The position numbers were made by a program, and so were the translations under genes. A stretch of 64,000 nucleotides of DNA from Diplonema papillatum (lineage: Eukaryota; Euglenozoa; Diplonemea; Diplonemida; Diplonemidae): assembly GCA_030068145.1 (NCBI GenBank), contig JAPJBO010000113.1, forward strand, positions 124,001 to 188,000, read 5' to 3'. The notes under the pieces were generated by a model. The model was not told the origin of the DNA and did not search any database. It saw only the letters and a program-made list of their open reading frames with translations. How positions within the stretch are numbered: position 1 is the first letter of the stretch; every line of letters begins with the position of its first letter. Of the stretch, positions 20,637-30,009 are shown piece after piece.

Positions 20637-20785
20637 TTTGTATTAGCACCTGCTTTGTAGGAAATGCTTGAGGAGACTGCCAGTTGCGATAGATCAAAGG
20701 AGGTAAATGTGCTGTAACCCACACGAAACGCAGGTAAATCTGGGTTTAGTGGCGGGCGTAAGCGTTCAACACAAAGGACCCTCTT
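20637..20785 (+). repeat. Rep-A copy after a T-run
   Basis: A good Rep-A copy (TTAGCACCTGCTTTGTAGG, GATAGATCAAAGGAGGTAAA, TTTAGTGGCGGGCGTAAGCG) directly after a run of more than 20 T. It lies in the intron between the two channel exons. Confidence 0.85.
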
Positions 20786-20893
20786 TGACTAGATGGACGA
20801 GGGAAGGAATCCATACTAGTAGTTTTTAGTACCAACAATGCATTGTTGGTACTAAGAATTAGTTGGCAGCGTACTAAAAGCAACTCACCAAAT

Positions 20894-21438
20894 CAGGTGA
20901 AAAGCCGCTAGTGCGCACAAACAACTCTGTGTCAGACTAGCCCACCCGGGGGTGGTTGGTTCCTTCAGGCGGTCTCCCCCAGAGTCTTCTTTTTAGCGTT
21001 ATTTGTGGATTAGAAGGTCGGTATTTTAAAGTCTCCGGTTGACCGTAGAGGCTTGAGTATGGCGGGGTGTTGAGAAAAGTGAGACGGTGCAGCTCGTTTC
21101 GGGTGTTGTGGCACTCCGTTGTGAAACCTTGTGAAGTCCCCTAACGCGTTTAGGGGGGTGCTTGGGATTGGGTAGGGTGTGGTCGTTCTGCTACGGCGTG
21201 AAAAGCCAGGAAGTTTCGACGCTAATCTTCGACTCTTGATTAAGTTCACCGGGTTGCGTGCTCGGAAGATCCCGGTGCCTGGCTTTTCTTCTGGGTGGTT
21301 TCGTGTTGATCGGCGGCTGTGTGTTACGAGGCACGGATTAGGGGATGAAAAAAGGAAAAAGAAATGGGGGAGAAAAAGAAGGGGGGAGAGGGGAAGTTGG
21401 GGTTTTTGTTTGTTGTGCGCACTAGCGGAACTCACCTG
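20894..21438. mobile_element. 545-bp inverted-end element carrying Rep-E
   Basis: The left end CAGGTGAAAAGCCGCTAGTG continues GCGCAC; the right end, read inward, is CAGGTGAGTTCCGCTAGTGC then GCAC. Inside, in reverse, is a Rep-E copy (21035-21290). A single end of the same type (CAGGTGAATTCCGCTAGTGC) lies at 8154 next to the other Rep-E copy. Hairpins with CCAACAAT..ATTGTTGG lie just outside the left end. There is no obvious target duplication. Confidence 0.55.
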
Positions 21439-21593
21439 CTTCTGGTAAGTTTCATGTTTCAAGTTTCAAGTTTCATGAAGTACGCTGCCAAACTAGTAAT
21501 CCTTAGCACCAACAATTCATTGTTAACACAAAGAAATGAGTACTGGCGCATTATCCTTTGGTCTTACATAGAAGATCCCTTCAAGATTTTTAC

Positions 21594-21881
21594 ATAAGCG
21601 CCAGCTTGAAAGGAAATGCTCGACGATGCCCGATAAAGAACACAAGGGATCTCAAGTGCTGTAACTACCGAACCACGTGTTGAACGGACGTGAGGTCATG
21701 CGGGTCTACCCCCTACACGACAAATCACACAAACACAACAGATCAAAGTATTGAGTGAGAAAGCAACACACGGTGCTGTAAGCGAAGAACAAATCAGATT
21801 GTACTTGTATTGTATTTCCCCCTCTACCCCTATATTTCCTCCCTTCCATTCGGAGTCAAAGCAGTTACGCTGAGTATATTA
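21594..21881 (+). mobile_element. Rep-B element, full copy
   Basis: Matches 3320-3608 along its length (CATAAGCGCCAGCTTGAAAG, GTGTTGAACGGACGTGAGGT, CTTCCATTCGGAGTC), preceded by TTTTTA as in the other copies. It lies in the channel gene's intron. Confidence 0.85.
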
Positions 21882-22129
21882 CCTTTTCTGGTTGTATCCT
21901 TTTCCGGGTGTTATGTTCAACAGACCCATACCCAAGTCCGCCAGAAGTCTGATATTTCCGCTTTTTACGTCACAAACCTTTATTGCTACCTACTCGCTTG
22001 GTATGAAGAGGACACCACATGAAATTGCGACCACCATCTCATGCCGCCAGCGCCCCTGAAGAATTTGGTACGGCGCGCTTGGACATATCTCGCGTGACCC
22101 GGGAATTATACCCTATTTGGGGTGTACTT

Positions 22130-22262
22130 GGGAGGTGTTTAGTAAGGTTTTCAAGTGCATGGGGGAGTCATGTTTTCTACTGATCACACCGGGAGGGTTT
22201 TAGTAAGGTTTTCAAGTGCATGGGGGAGTCAAGTTTTCTACTGCGGATCACACCAAGTCAAA
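22130..22262. repeat. 65-bp tandem duplication before an acceptor
   Basis: AGTAAGGTTTTCAAGTGCAT followed by GGGGGAGTCA and TTTTCTACTG occurs twice in a row, just upstream of the likely splice acceptor at 22271-22272 (GTCAGCAG). Confidence 0.85.
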
Positions 22263-22272
22263 CAGTCAGCAG

Positions 22273-23437
22273 AGAGCATCACCTCCACCGAAAACAGGCA
22301 CCCGCTGAATCGCTGGGCCTCCTCAACAACAACCTGCTGCCGGCTACGCACAGGCCGTCTCCCGCACCGTCTGCGAGGAACTCAGTCGTGACGCTCTCCA
22401 AGTGCAGCCGCGCGCCCAGCGGCGTGTCGCGGCAGCTCGAACCGTTGGAGCTGCGCGCGCTGTGGGACACGCTCGCCGGCGGCCGCAGCTTCCTGTCCTA
22501 CGACGAGGTGAAGAAGCTCCTCGCGTGCATCGGCGTCACGCTGCGCGACTGGAAAATGATGGAATTCTTCACGCTGGTCGACGAGGACCGCAACGGCGAG
22601 ATCAGCTACGAGGAGTTCGCGAAGGGCTTCAACGAGTTCCGCAGGACCGGCCAGTTCTGCACCATTTGGTCAGCAGTCCGCCTCGCGTGCTATCTGTCCG
22701 TCAGCAGGGGCATCACGACCGAGCAAGTCGTCCGGCTATGGCAAAGGTACGACGACACGGGAGCGGAGGTGCTCGACTCCGCCAGCCTTCGGCTTCTGCT
22801 GCGGGACCTGGGCCTCCAGTTCAGCGTCGCTGAGGTGGAGGAGGCCGTGCACGAGCTTGACTTCGACAAGAACGGCACGCTCTCTTTCCACGCGTTTTTG
22901 TCGATGTTCGCGGATGCCCCCGTCGTCAACGTGACCGAAAAGCGTCTCGACGTGTGGGTGGGCGAGGTGCGCAAGGTGCTGGCCGCCCGAAAGATCAAAG
23001 CCAACGGGTACCAAACCGCCGATCAGCAGATGAAGGACTCGTCGCACGCTCGGCTTATCTGGTACGAAGCGAAGTTCTCCCGCTGCCTGTTCCTCTTCAG
23101 CCAGCTGCAGCTGTGCCTCCCGCTCTTCGTCCTCTGCTTCCTCAACGCGAAGATTGACCCGTACATCGAAAGCGTCGTGATCACCAGCGACCTAATCTGG
23201 TACTGGTGGATCTACACCAACTTCCACCTCCCGAAGGAGGTAGGGGGCGTGTTCATCTACGACAAGCGGAAGACCGCGCGTTTCTACTTCTGCAGTCGCC
23301 GGTTCGCGCTGGACTTCGTGATCGCCCTCCCCTTGGACCTGCTCGTCTGGTTCGTCGACCCGAGCCTCTTCCTGCACCCAGCCCTGCGGATGAACAAGCT
23401 GCTGCTCTTGTTCTACAACAACGAGTTGTTCTTCAAG
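22273..23437 (+). CDS. EF-hand plus voltage-gated-type channel exon
   Basis: An open frame of 388 codons. A canonical EF-hand loop, DEDRNGEISYEE, lies at 22580-22615, and a second, weaker one (DFDKNGTLSFHA, last position Ala not Glu) at 22859-22894, with a degenerate helix pair between. From about 23080 come hydrophobic segments consistent with S1 (LFLFSQLQLCLPLFVLCFL), S2 (ITSDLIWYWWIYTNF), S3 (RFALDFVIALPLDLLVWFV) and the start of S4 (LRMNKLLLLF), as in cyclic-nucleotide-gated/HCN-like channels. Such proteins conduct cations across a membrane, here probably under Ca2+ control. The exon ends at CTTCAAG/GTCTGC; S5, pore, S6 and any cyclic-nucleotide domain are not in the window, so the gene is truncated here or has a very distant next exon. 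The first ATG of the frame (22220) lies before the acceptor and I do not use it. Confidence 0.65.
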
Positions 23438-23456
23438 GTCTGCCTTTTCCTTTCGT

Positions 23457-24003
23457 TTTTTAGCCACATGCAATGTGTGAGGAAACTGAACCGCACAAGT
23501 AGGACCTTCTGATCATGATCATTTGCCAAATTTGCCACCTGAAACCACGTCCAGGATTTGGGCTCAGGGTAGTGCGGTCAACGAAAACTCTAGTTTCCCT
23601 TTTCTACTTTCTCCTACTCTCGCGGTGTACGGTTTCTTTTTGTATAAGCACCCGCTTTGTAGGAGATGCGTGAGGAGACTGCCAGTTGCGATAGATCAAA
23701 GGAGGTAAATGTGCTGCAGCTCGCACGAAACACAGGTAAATCTGGGTTTAGTGGCGGGCGTAAGCGTTCAACAAAAAAGACCCTGTATTGTTTTCTCCCC
23801 CTCTAGCCTCCTTCGAAATGAGCACAAGGCAGTCCCTCGAGTATTTTTAGCCACATGCAATGTGTGGAGAAACTGAACCGCCCAAGTAGGACCTTCTGAT
23901 ATCATGATCATTTGCAAATTTGCCACCTGAAACCACGTCCAGGATTTGGGCTCAGGGTTGTTTCCCTTTCTACTTTCTCCTGCTCTCGCGGTGTACGGTT
24001 TTC
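23457..24003 (+). repeat. Rep-A flanked by a ~160-bp direct duplication
   Basis: The segment beginning TTTAGCCACATGCAATGTGT and ending CTCTCGCGGTGTACGGTTT is present at 23457-23634 and again at 23851-24001. A full Rep-A (23638-23852) lies between them. The left copy has an extra 20-odd bp (GTGCGGTCAACGAAAAC). The arrangement looks like a very long target duplication, or an older tandem duplication into which Rep-A inserted. Confidence 0.8.
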
Positions 24004-24129
24004 GTAATAACAATTAATTGTAAACACGAAAGAGAACGCTGGCGGCGTGTTTGGGAGAAGATAAGCCTACCGATCATATTCACTCACTAACAGGCCAATC
24101 CTCCCCCGGCACGTACAAACAAACGTGAA

Positions 24130-24598
24130 ATGTTGGAGGAGCTCGTCGCCGCAAACCGTGGCGTTTTCACTTGCGTCCTGCATCCAGCTTTACGTAAAAA
24201 CGATCAGGTTCAACGAAAACAACTCTCTCTTCCCATCATTAGTTTGTATGCCGCGGTTGTGCGAGTGACGAGCTCTTATTTTGTGTCAAGAACCGATCGA
24301 TGGCAGCGTACCTTCGTCGCTTCCGTTGGATGAAGCAAGAAAACCTTGTCTTCTGGACAACGTTCACAAAGCGAGTTTCAGGGCCTCTGAGGTTCTGGGC
24401 CCCGTCTGGTGGCGAATTGTGACGCGGGTGCAGCAAATAACCTTGACTTTCAGACACGTTCAAAAGCGAATTTTAAAAGCAAACAAGGTTTCCGCGGAGG
24501 TTTTGGGCCCCATCTGGTGGCCGGATTGGAAGCAGTACGAGAAAACAAAAAAAAACCTTGTCTTCCGCACACTTTCACAAACGAATTTCAAAAAGTAC
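24130..24598. repeat. ~105-bp tandem repeat, about 2.5 units
   Basis: Units contain AACCTTGTCTTCYGGACA-like, TTCACAAAGCGAGTTTCA-like and GGCCCCRTCTGGTGGC blocks. The array abuts the start of Rep-D copy 2. No gene is seen. Confidence 0.7.
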
Positions 24599-25571
24599 GT
24601 GCGCTCGGCTAAGGCCGGCGCGTGGCGAGACTGGAGGCAGCAGTTAAAGTTCGGGGAACAGTAAAGTTCGGGCGAAGCTAAGTTCGGGCAATGCTGGTGA
24701 AGCTAAGTTCGAGTGATGCTTAGTTCGGGCGTTGCTAAGCGCTCAGGCTGCGCTGGTACTAAAAAACAGTTCGGGCACGAAGCGAAGTTCGGCCAGGGTG
24801 TAAAGTCCGGGTGAAGCCAAGGTCGGTGCTCGTACCCGGGGGGGGACACCCCCCCCGGACCCCCCCCGACCCACCGAGTGCGGGAAAAGTTTGGCGCTGG
24901 TACCCGGGTGGGCGCCCCCCCCGCCGCCCCCCGGCGAAGCAAAAGTTCGGGCGGAGCTAAGTTCTGGTGAAGCTCAGTTCGAACGATAATGAGTTCGAGT
25001 GATCCTAAGTTCGGGTGGAGCTAAGTTCTGGTGAAGCAAAGTTCGGGCGCAGCTGAGTTCGGGCGAAGCAACGCTCGGGCGAAGTTAAGTTCTGGCGAAG
25101 CAAAGTTCGGGCGATGCTAAATTCTGGTACGGGCGCAGCTGAGTTCGGACGAAGCAAAGTTCGCACGAAGCTGAGTTCTGGTGAAGCAAAGTTCGGTTCT
25201 CGTAGCAAGTTTGGCCTGTGATGGCAAGCTCGGCCGCCCGACTCCGTTTCCCGGGGTGACCCAAATACCGCGAGATACTGAGAAACTCCGCCAAAAACGC
25301 AATTTTCGGGCACATTTGACCCCGAAACGCAACAAACCTCGAAAACAATCTTCGACCGGAAAAATGTCATGGGCGGGGTTCGAACCCGGACTCACCGGCC
25401 TGAAGGCCGGCGCCCGGTCACTCTGCCACCCGCATACCTTCTGCGAGGAAAAAAAAAAGCTTGCCCGGCTCTTTCCAAAAACAATACACTTTTTTCATGA
25501 AGAAAAGCCGGGTTGGCTCGAATAGAGGCTATTCACATTGCATGTTCATAGGACCTCCAGTCTCGAAAAAT
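24599..25571 (-). repeat. Rep-D, copy 2
   Basis: The second copy of the ~980-bp repeat, in the same orientation as 9347-10332. It differs by a roughly 30-bp block (GGCCGCCCGACTCCGTTTCC) near 25230 and small tandem-unit losses. The minus-strand tRNA-like segment at 25372-25440 has better boxes than copy 1 (TGGCAGAGTGACCGGGC and GGGTTCGAACCCC). It is not enclosed by the inverted ends seen around copy 1. Confidence 0.85.
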
Positions 25572-25574
25572 ACT

Positions 25575-26094
25575 AAAATATTGAAAACACAGGCGGACTC
25601 ACACGGATTCCGCGTAGGGTCCGCCTGGGTCCGTCTGGGGTCCGTGTGAGAGCTGTGGGTACAAACAGAAAGTCTGCGCGGATTCCGTCGGAATAGCATT
25701 GTATGATAGATACGCCTAGCCTATACCTACCCCTAGGGATGCCCCTCTTTAAATTCTGACAATGAAAAAGACAAAAAGGACGAAAAAGGACGAAAAAGGA
25801 CATGAAAAGGGACAGCACTGGGAGTTTCGTACTATATATACTGACATGTCTTTTTTGCGATTTTCTGTCTATTTGGACTTGTTTTTTCCCTGCCGCATCG
25901 CCGTAGTGGAGAGGCAGTAACTTTGTGAAGCCTCACTTTGCCAACCCATGGAGCTAAAGACTCTCTCCTGAACAGCAGTGTGAGGGACAATGGCACAAAG
26001 ACGCCTTGCCTTAGGTGGGAGTTTGCACTGCGGAAAGAAACGCGAAGCAATGGCCCAAAACGTTTCAAGGGACCCTTCTGGAACATCTCCATTT
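25575..26094. other. No supported gene; palindromic GGTCCG block
   Basis: 25590-25690 is rich in ACGGATTCCG/GGTCCGCCTGGG-type sequence, similar in style to 56755-56860 (ACGGCTTCCGTGTGAGTCC). Otherwise nothing is recognisable. Confidence 0.4.
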
Positions 26095-26372
26095 TAGAGT
26101 TAAAGTTCGCTTGAAATTCCGGGGTTTTAGGGTCTCCGTGTGACCGTTCATGAATGGGTTCTCTTAGAGCAAGAAAGGGCTATGTGGTTACGGGTTGTAT
26201 ATTTAGTGCACGCTTTCGTTATGGGTTATGGCTAGCCATGTCCGGGACTGTTTGTGACCGACACCAAGTGCATTCCTTCGTGGAGTGTAGTCTTGGGCCC
26301 CCCACGTTCTACAAGTTGAGCAGGGGTTGCCTTGTAGCCCGTACCGGTCTGTTGTCCGCGTTTATATGTATT
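26095..26372 (-). repeat. Rep-C, reverse copy
   Basis: A reverse-oriented Rep-C that begins with the window-wide AAAGTTCGCTTGAAATTCCG motif and ends TTGAGCAGGGGTTGCCTTG. It lies directly downstream of the protease/zinc-finger element in that element's reading direction. Confidence 0.85.
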
Positions 26373-26542
26373 TTCTCGCAGTGTGGTGCTTGGGTTTCGC
26401 GGCACTTGCGGTGCTTCACGTGGTGCGGGTTGTTTCCGCCCTAAAATGAGGTTTTTTTTGGGAAGATTTGCAGGGTAAAACTGTTCGTTGCTCGCCACAG
26501 TTAAGGCACTCTGGGCACACTGGGTACCCGTGGTTAGTGAGG

Positions 26543-27560
26543 TTATTCGTCTGATGGAGTCGTCGTTGCTGTGCGTCGTTTACAGTGCTTCTTTTTGCAC
26601 CAGGGCTTATGGTGGCGTAGACTTTTGAAGAGTGGTTTCCCCACGGTTCGTCCGTCGCTGTGGCAGTAGGGACATCTCTCTCGTTTCTGGGTGGTGCTTC
26701 GCAGCGTTGTTTCTGCTTGTGACTTAGTTCTGGGTGGTTTCTTCTTGCAGTAACGTAGGTGCGTCCGTAATCCTTGTTTTCCCTTCAGTTTGAGGCCGGT
26801 TGTTGTTGTGCGTGTGTGGCAGTGGGGACATCGTAAGTCGTCTTCACTGCTGGTCTCTGTTTCCGCGGTGGTACTGGAGGTCTGTGACGTGCCTGGTGTT
26901 GTGGGTGTTCGTGTGGGGGGTGTGCTGTCGTGTCGTTGTGTGGGTGTGTCGGTAGATGTCTCGTCTCCGCGCATGGCTCTAAGTATGCTTTGAGTCGAGT
27001 CCGGCTCTTGTGTTGTGGTTCTGGACGTGGCAGGCTTTGGGGGTTCATAGTGGTTGTGGTATGATGCGTCTATGGGTGGCGGGACATCCGTCTGTGGGTA
27101 GTCTTTGAGCTGGTAGACGCAGAGGTAAACTTCGTTGTCGGCGTAGTTTTGTGTCGAAGTGGAGTGGCGTCCATCGTTGGTTAGTGTCGATATCGTTGAG
27201 GGAGTGGATGACGTAGTGCCCTGCGTTGTTGTGGCCGGAGTGTACTGCTATGGCTTTGAGAACGAGTGGTGTGTTTTGTCCTGGCAGCGTGATAGAGTGG
27301 TCGGCGCGTATAGCGGTACGGTTCGTCGCTTCGTGTCTACAGGCTCTTTGAAGCTGAATCAACAGCATTGAATTAATGCGGTGAAATGTTGTTGTTGTGA
27401 GGGTGGTATCGGTGATTTTGCAGACTTCGCATCTGTAGTCGGCGGTGGGGCCAGGTTTGATGTGGTTGTTCAAGCACCGTTGGATCGAGTTGTCGATATT
27501 TGGAGGTAGAAAGGTTATGTCGTGGTCTTCGGGGGGGGTTGGTTTTGCTTTTTGTAGGAA
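26543..27560 (-). pseudogene. USP-like protease plus two CCHC fingers, copy 1
   Basis: On the minus strand 27560-27150 encodes the C-terminal half of a ubiquitin-specific-protease (USP, C19) fold: SIQRCLNNHIKPG, YRCEVCKITDTTLTTTTFHR, INSMLLIQLQRACRH and the His box LKAIAVHSGHNNAGHYVIHS. A single frameshift near 27150 moves to the frame with NEVYLCVYQLK, the usual USP C-terminal strand. That same frame then carries a Thr/Pro-rich linker and, at 26543-26870, two zinc fingers of the pattern CPHC-x18-H-x4-C and CPYC...FKSLRHHKPWC. The Cys box of the protease is not visible upstream. USPs remove ubiquitin from proteins. Since a second decayed copy exists at 39.2-40.4 kb, I read this as the coding region of a mobile element. 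No reverse transcriptase or transposase is joined to it. Confidence 0.6.
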
Positions 27561-27599
27561 TACGGTATAGGAGACAACACAGTAGCGAGCACGCGCTTT

Positions 27600-28010
27600 T
27601 TACTGCTCTTGTCTCTCATCTAGACACTTCAGCAACTTTCTGTGGTTGGCTGCCTCTCCCTGCGGTACAACTTGCGTTTCGATATATTTTCGAAGTCCAA
27701 AGAACATTGGGAGGATGTGTCCGAGTCTGCATGTGTTCTGTTCCATGTAGAGGATTGCTTCAGTGGTTGCCTTCACGAGATTGTGCACGTACGAGAAATT
27801 TGTCCAAAATGTCAGGTCCTGGCACTTTTGCAGCTCTTGCAACTGATCATGCACTGCTGTTTCATCCGGGTCGGAAAGAACATTCCGCAACACCCGGAAG
27901 TTCTTTTCAACCCAGTCCGAGGACGCCCCTGTGCTCAGCCAGCGAGTGTTAATACCAACAGAAGGAATACTTTCTGTCCAGCACTTGCTCCGTGGCATCG
28001 TTGTTTTCAA
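27600..28010 (-). pseudogene. hAT-like transposase fragment
   Basis: 136 codons on the minus strand. The sequence contains TRWLSTGASSDWVEKNFRV, close to the TRW-S motif of hAT-type transposases, followed by an alpha-helical stretch (FSYVHNLVKATTEAI, ILPMFFGLRKYIET) typical of the middle of these proteins. The catalytic DDE residues and the dimerisation C-terminus are absent, so it is a fragment. It sits just upstream of the USP element; whether the two belong to one element is unknown. Confidence 0.45.
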
Positions 28011-28369
28011 CTTTTCTTTTCTTTCTTTTAAAGTTTCCTTTTTCGTCCTAGCATCTATCCGCGTGATTCTTACTTTGACTCAGTTTCTTTACATCGTTTC
28101 TACAGTGAAAATCCTTGCATGTCCTTTTTCGTCTTTTTCGTCCTTTTTCCCGTGTGCATTGTGAGGGCAGACCTTCAGCACACTAGGCAGTATTCTACCC
28201 AAACCATCAAACTAAGATTGTCTCGCCCCTACCCCTTCTCCTGCACTTGTGTTCATGCGCCGTAACAGGATCGGCAGCCCCTCGAACTTCATGAGCACGG
28301 TGGCAAGCGGCAAAACAGGTCGGAATCGAGGCGGAGTGCGCTCTTCGACGTGTGTCACCATGGTCCACG

Positions 28370-28455
28370 GAGGGCGAGTGTGGGGCGAGTGTGGGGCGAG
28401 TGTGGGGCGAGTGGGCGAGTGTGGGGCGAGTGTGGGGCGAGTGGGCGAGTCAAAA
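28370..28455. repeat. GGGCGAGTGT short tandem array
   Basis: About seven copies of GTGGGGCGAGT/GGGCGAGT. Confidence 0.85.
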
Positions 28456-28479
28456 GGCGAGTTTGGGGGCTCGAGGGCC

Positions 28480-29095
28480 CTAGCCTAGGCCTGTGGTGGC
28501 TGCGTACGCGTACGCACCAGTTTTTCAAAAATCGGCGTACGCGTACGCGTACGCGTCCGTACGCGCGTACGCGTACGGCACCTAAGCCGTACCATGCGGT
28601 AGGGGTTCAGCACGTCTACCTTCTGACTTCACCACCCTGTGCTTCCCGGGCAAAATCCAAGAAACCCCACGAAGAAGTTGACTACGATTCCTCACTCCTC
28701 ATTATCAATGAGATTTGCCCGCAAGGCGGTTGCCAGCGAGCTTCTGAAGTACTGACCTCACGCTCCCTCAATGTTACCACCACATGGCGACAGCGTCCCC
28801 TCCGTGCAGAACTTGCACTTGACTTCCTTCATACCCTTCCCCAGGTCTTCCACGAGTGACCCCGCTCGTTCTTGGGCTCTATGCTGTTTTTGGTGCTAGC
28901 TTTGCAACCGCCTTTAGAGCTGGCTTCGCGAGCATGTTTCTTCCTGTTGGGTATACGTTTACTCCTGTACCCACTTGCCGGTGACTAGGCATACGTGCGT
29001 ACGCGTACGCGTACGCCAAAAAAAAATCGGCGTACGCGTACGCGTACGCGTACGTACGGCCGTACGCTGACAGCATTGACCTAGGCTAGGGCGAG
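28480..29095. mobile_element. Inverted-end element with CGTACG hairpins
   Basis: The ends are inverted copies of CCCTAGCCTAGG (28484 and 29080). Just inside each end is a hairpin of alternating CGTACG units with an A-rich loop (28503-28580 and 28990-29060). Alternating purine-pyrimidine runs of this kind favour Z-DNA. The middle (28600-28960) is unique and has no recognisable gene. It is possibly a small fold-back transposon. Confidence 0.5.
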
Positions 29096-29393
29096 TCTGG
29101 GGCTAGTCGCGACTCGCCCGCCACCTATGCCTAGTGCGGGGGGGTCTAGTCAGAAACTGTCATGATCCAAGGGGAATCGGTTTTGCGGGAAGGTGGCACA
29201 GTGCAGAGGCTAGGATGCGTAACCGTTGCCGTGGCGCAGTGCATGGGGATGTTCAGCAGACTACGGCCTGGCTCACTTACCCCCCCGCGGGGGCTCGTGT
29301 TCGTCTCTCTTGAGGCCTTGTAATCCGTGCACTACACGAAGCCGGGGTAAAAAGCGGGATCTGCATCGCCCTAAACCCAAAACACCCCCGGCC

Positions 29394-29889
29394 TCCCCTG
29401 CCGCCCACGGACGAACACAGGGTGTCCGTGGTAGTCGCGCGCCGGTACGCGACGGTGGAAGGGTGGACGGGCTGTGGGGCGGACGCCAGGGCCTGGCTTA
29501 CGGGCCATTTCGTGGGGGAGGGCGTACCCCGGGAGGACATCAAGTCGCTTACGGGGATCGAGACGCGCGGCACCCCCGGCCCCACGGCCCAGATCCGCGC
29601 ACTACTGCGAGTCGCTGGACGCAGCAAGGAGGGCGCCTTGGCGGCTTCGGGGAAAGGGGGCGTCTTCACAACGCTGAAAGTGGACGGAAGAGGCGCGCTA
29701 TGGCTGAGGGACGACCTTACCCTGGACGAAGCGAGGAAAGCCGCTGCGCGCGCGAAGACGAGCCTCATCGTCAGTGTGCGCGGCATGGGCGTACTAAAAG
29801 GGGAGGGGGAACAGGCCGAGGCGGCTATGAGAGCGTTGCTGGGGACGGCGGCTGCGCAGGAGGAGGAGCAGCCGGGACAGCCGGGCTAG
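29394..29889 (+). pseudogene. LINE ORF1 fragment (third locus of the LINE family)
   Basis: The open frame resembles the C-terminal half of the LINE ORF1 at 49113-50993: ALLRVAG..ALAASGKGGVF aligns with VPKLLRSSGKAGTF, and LWLRDDLTLDEARKAAARAK with VWVSDCALEEARQIASRTP. It stops before the cysteine-rich C-terminus of that protein, and no ORF2 follows. It is a diverged, truncated relative. GC content is high compared with its flanks. Confidence 0.55.
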
Positions 29890-30009
29890 ATCTGGGACGT
29901 AGCCGGGTTTCCGCGGACGATCTCGCCGGTGCAGGTGGCAGCGTTTCCGGATGGACGGGCGTCGAGGTGATCCGCGTGATCCCGAAGCGCAGCAAAGCCG
30001 GAATCTGAA

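Noticed and set aside
22220..22272. ATG at 22220 as the channel start
   Set aside because: It lies in a 65-bp tandem duplication just before a good splice acceptor; the in-phase exon at 20171 is a better start.
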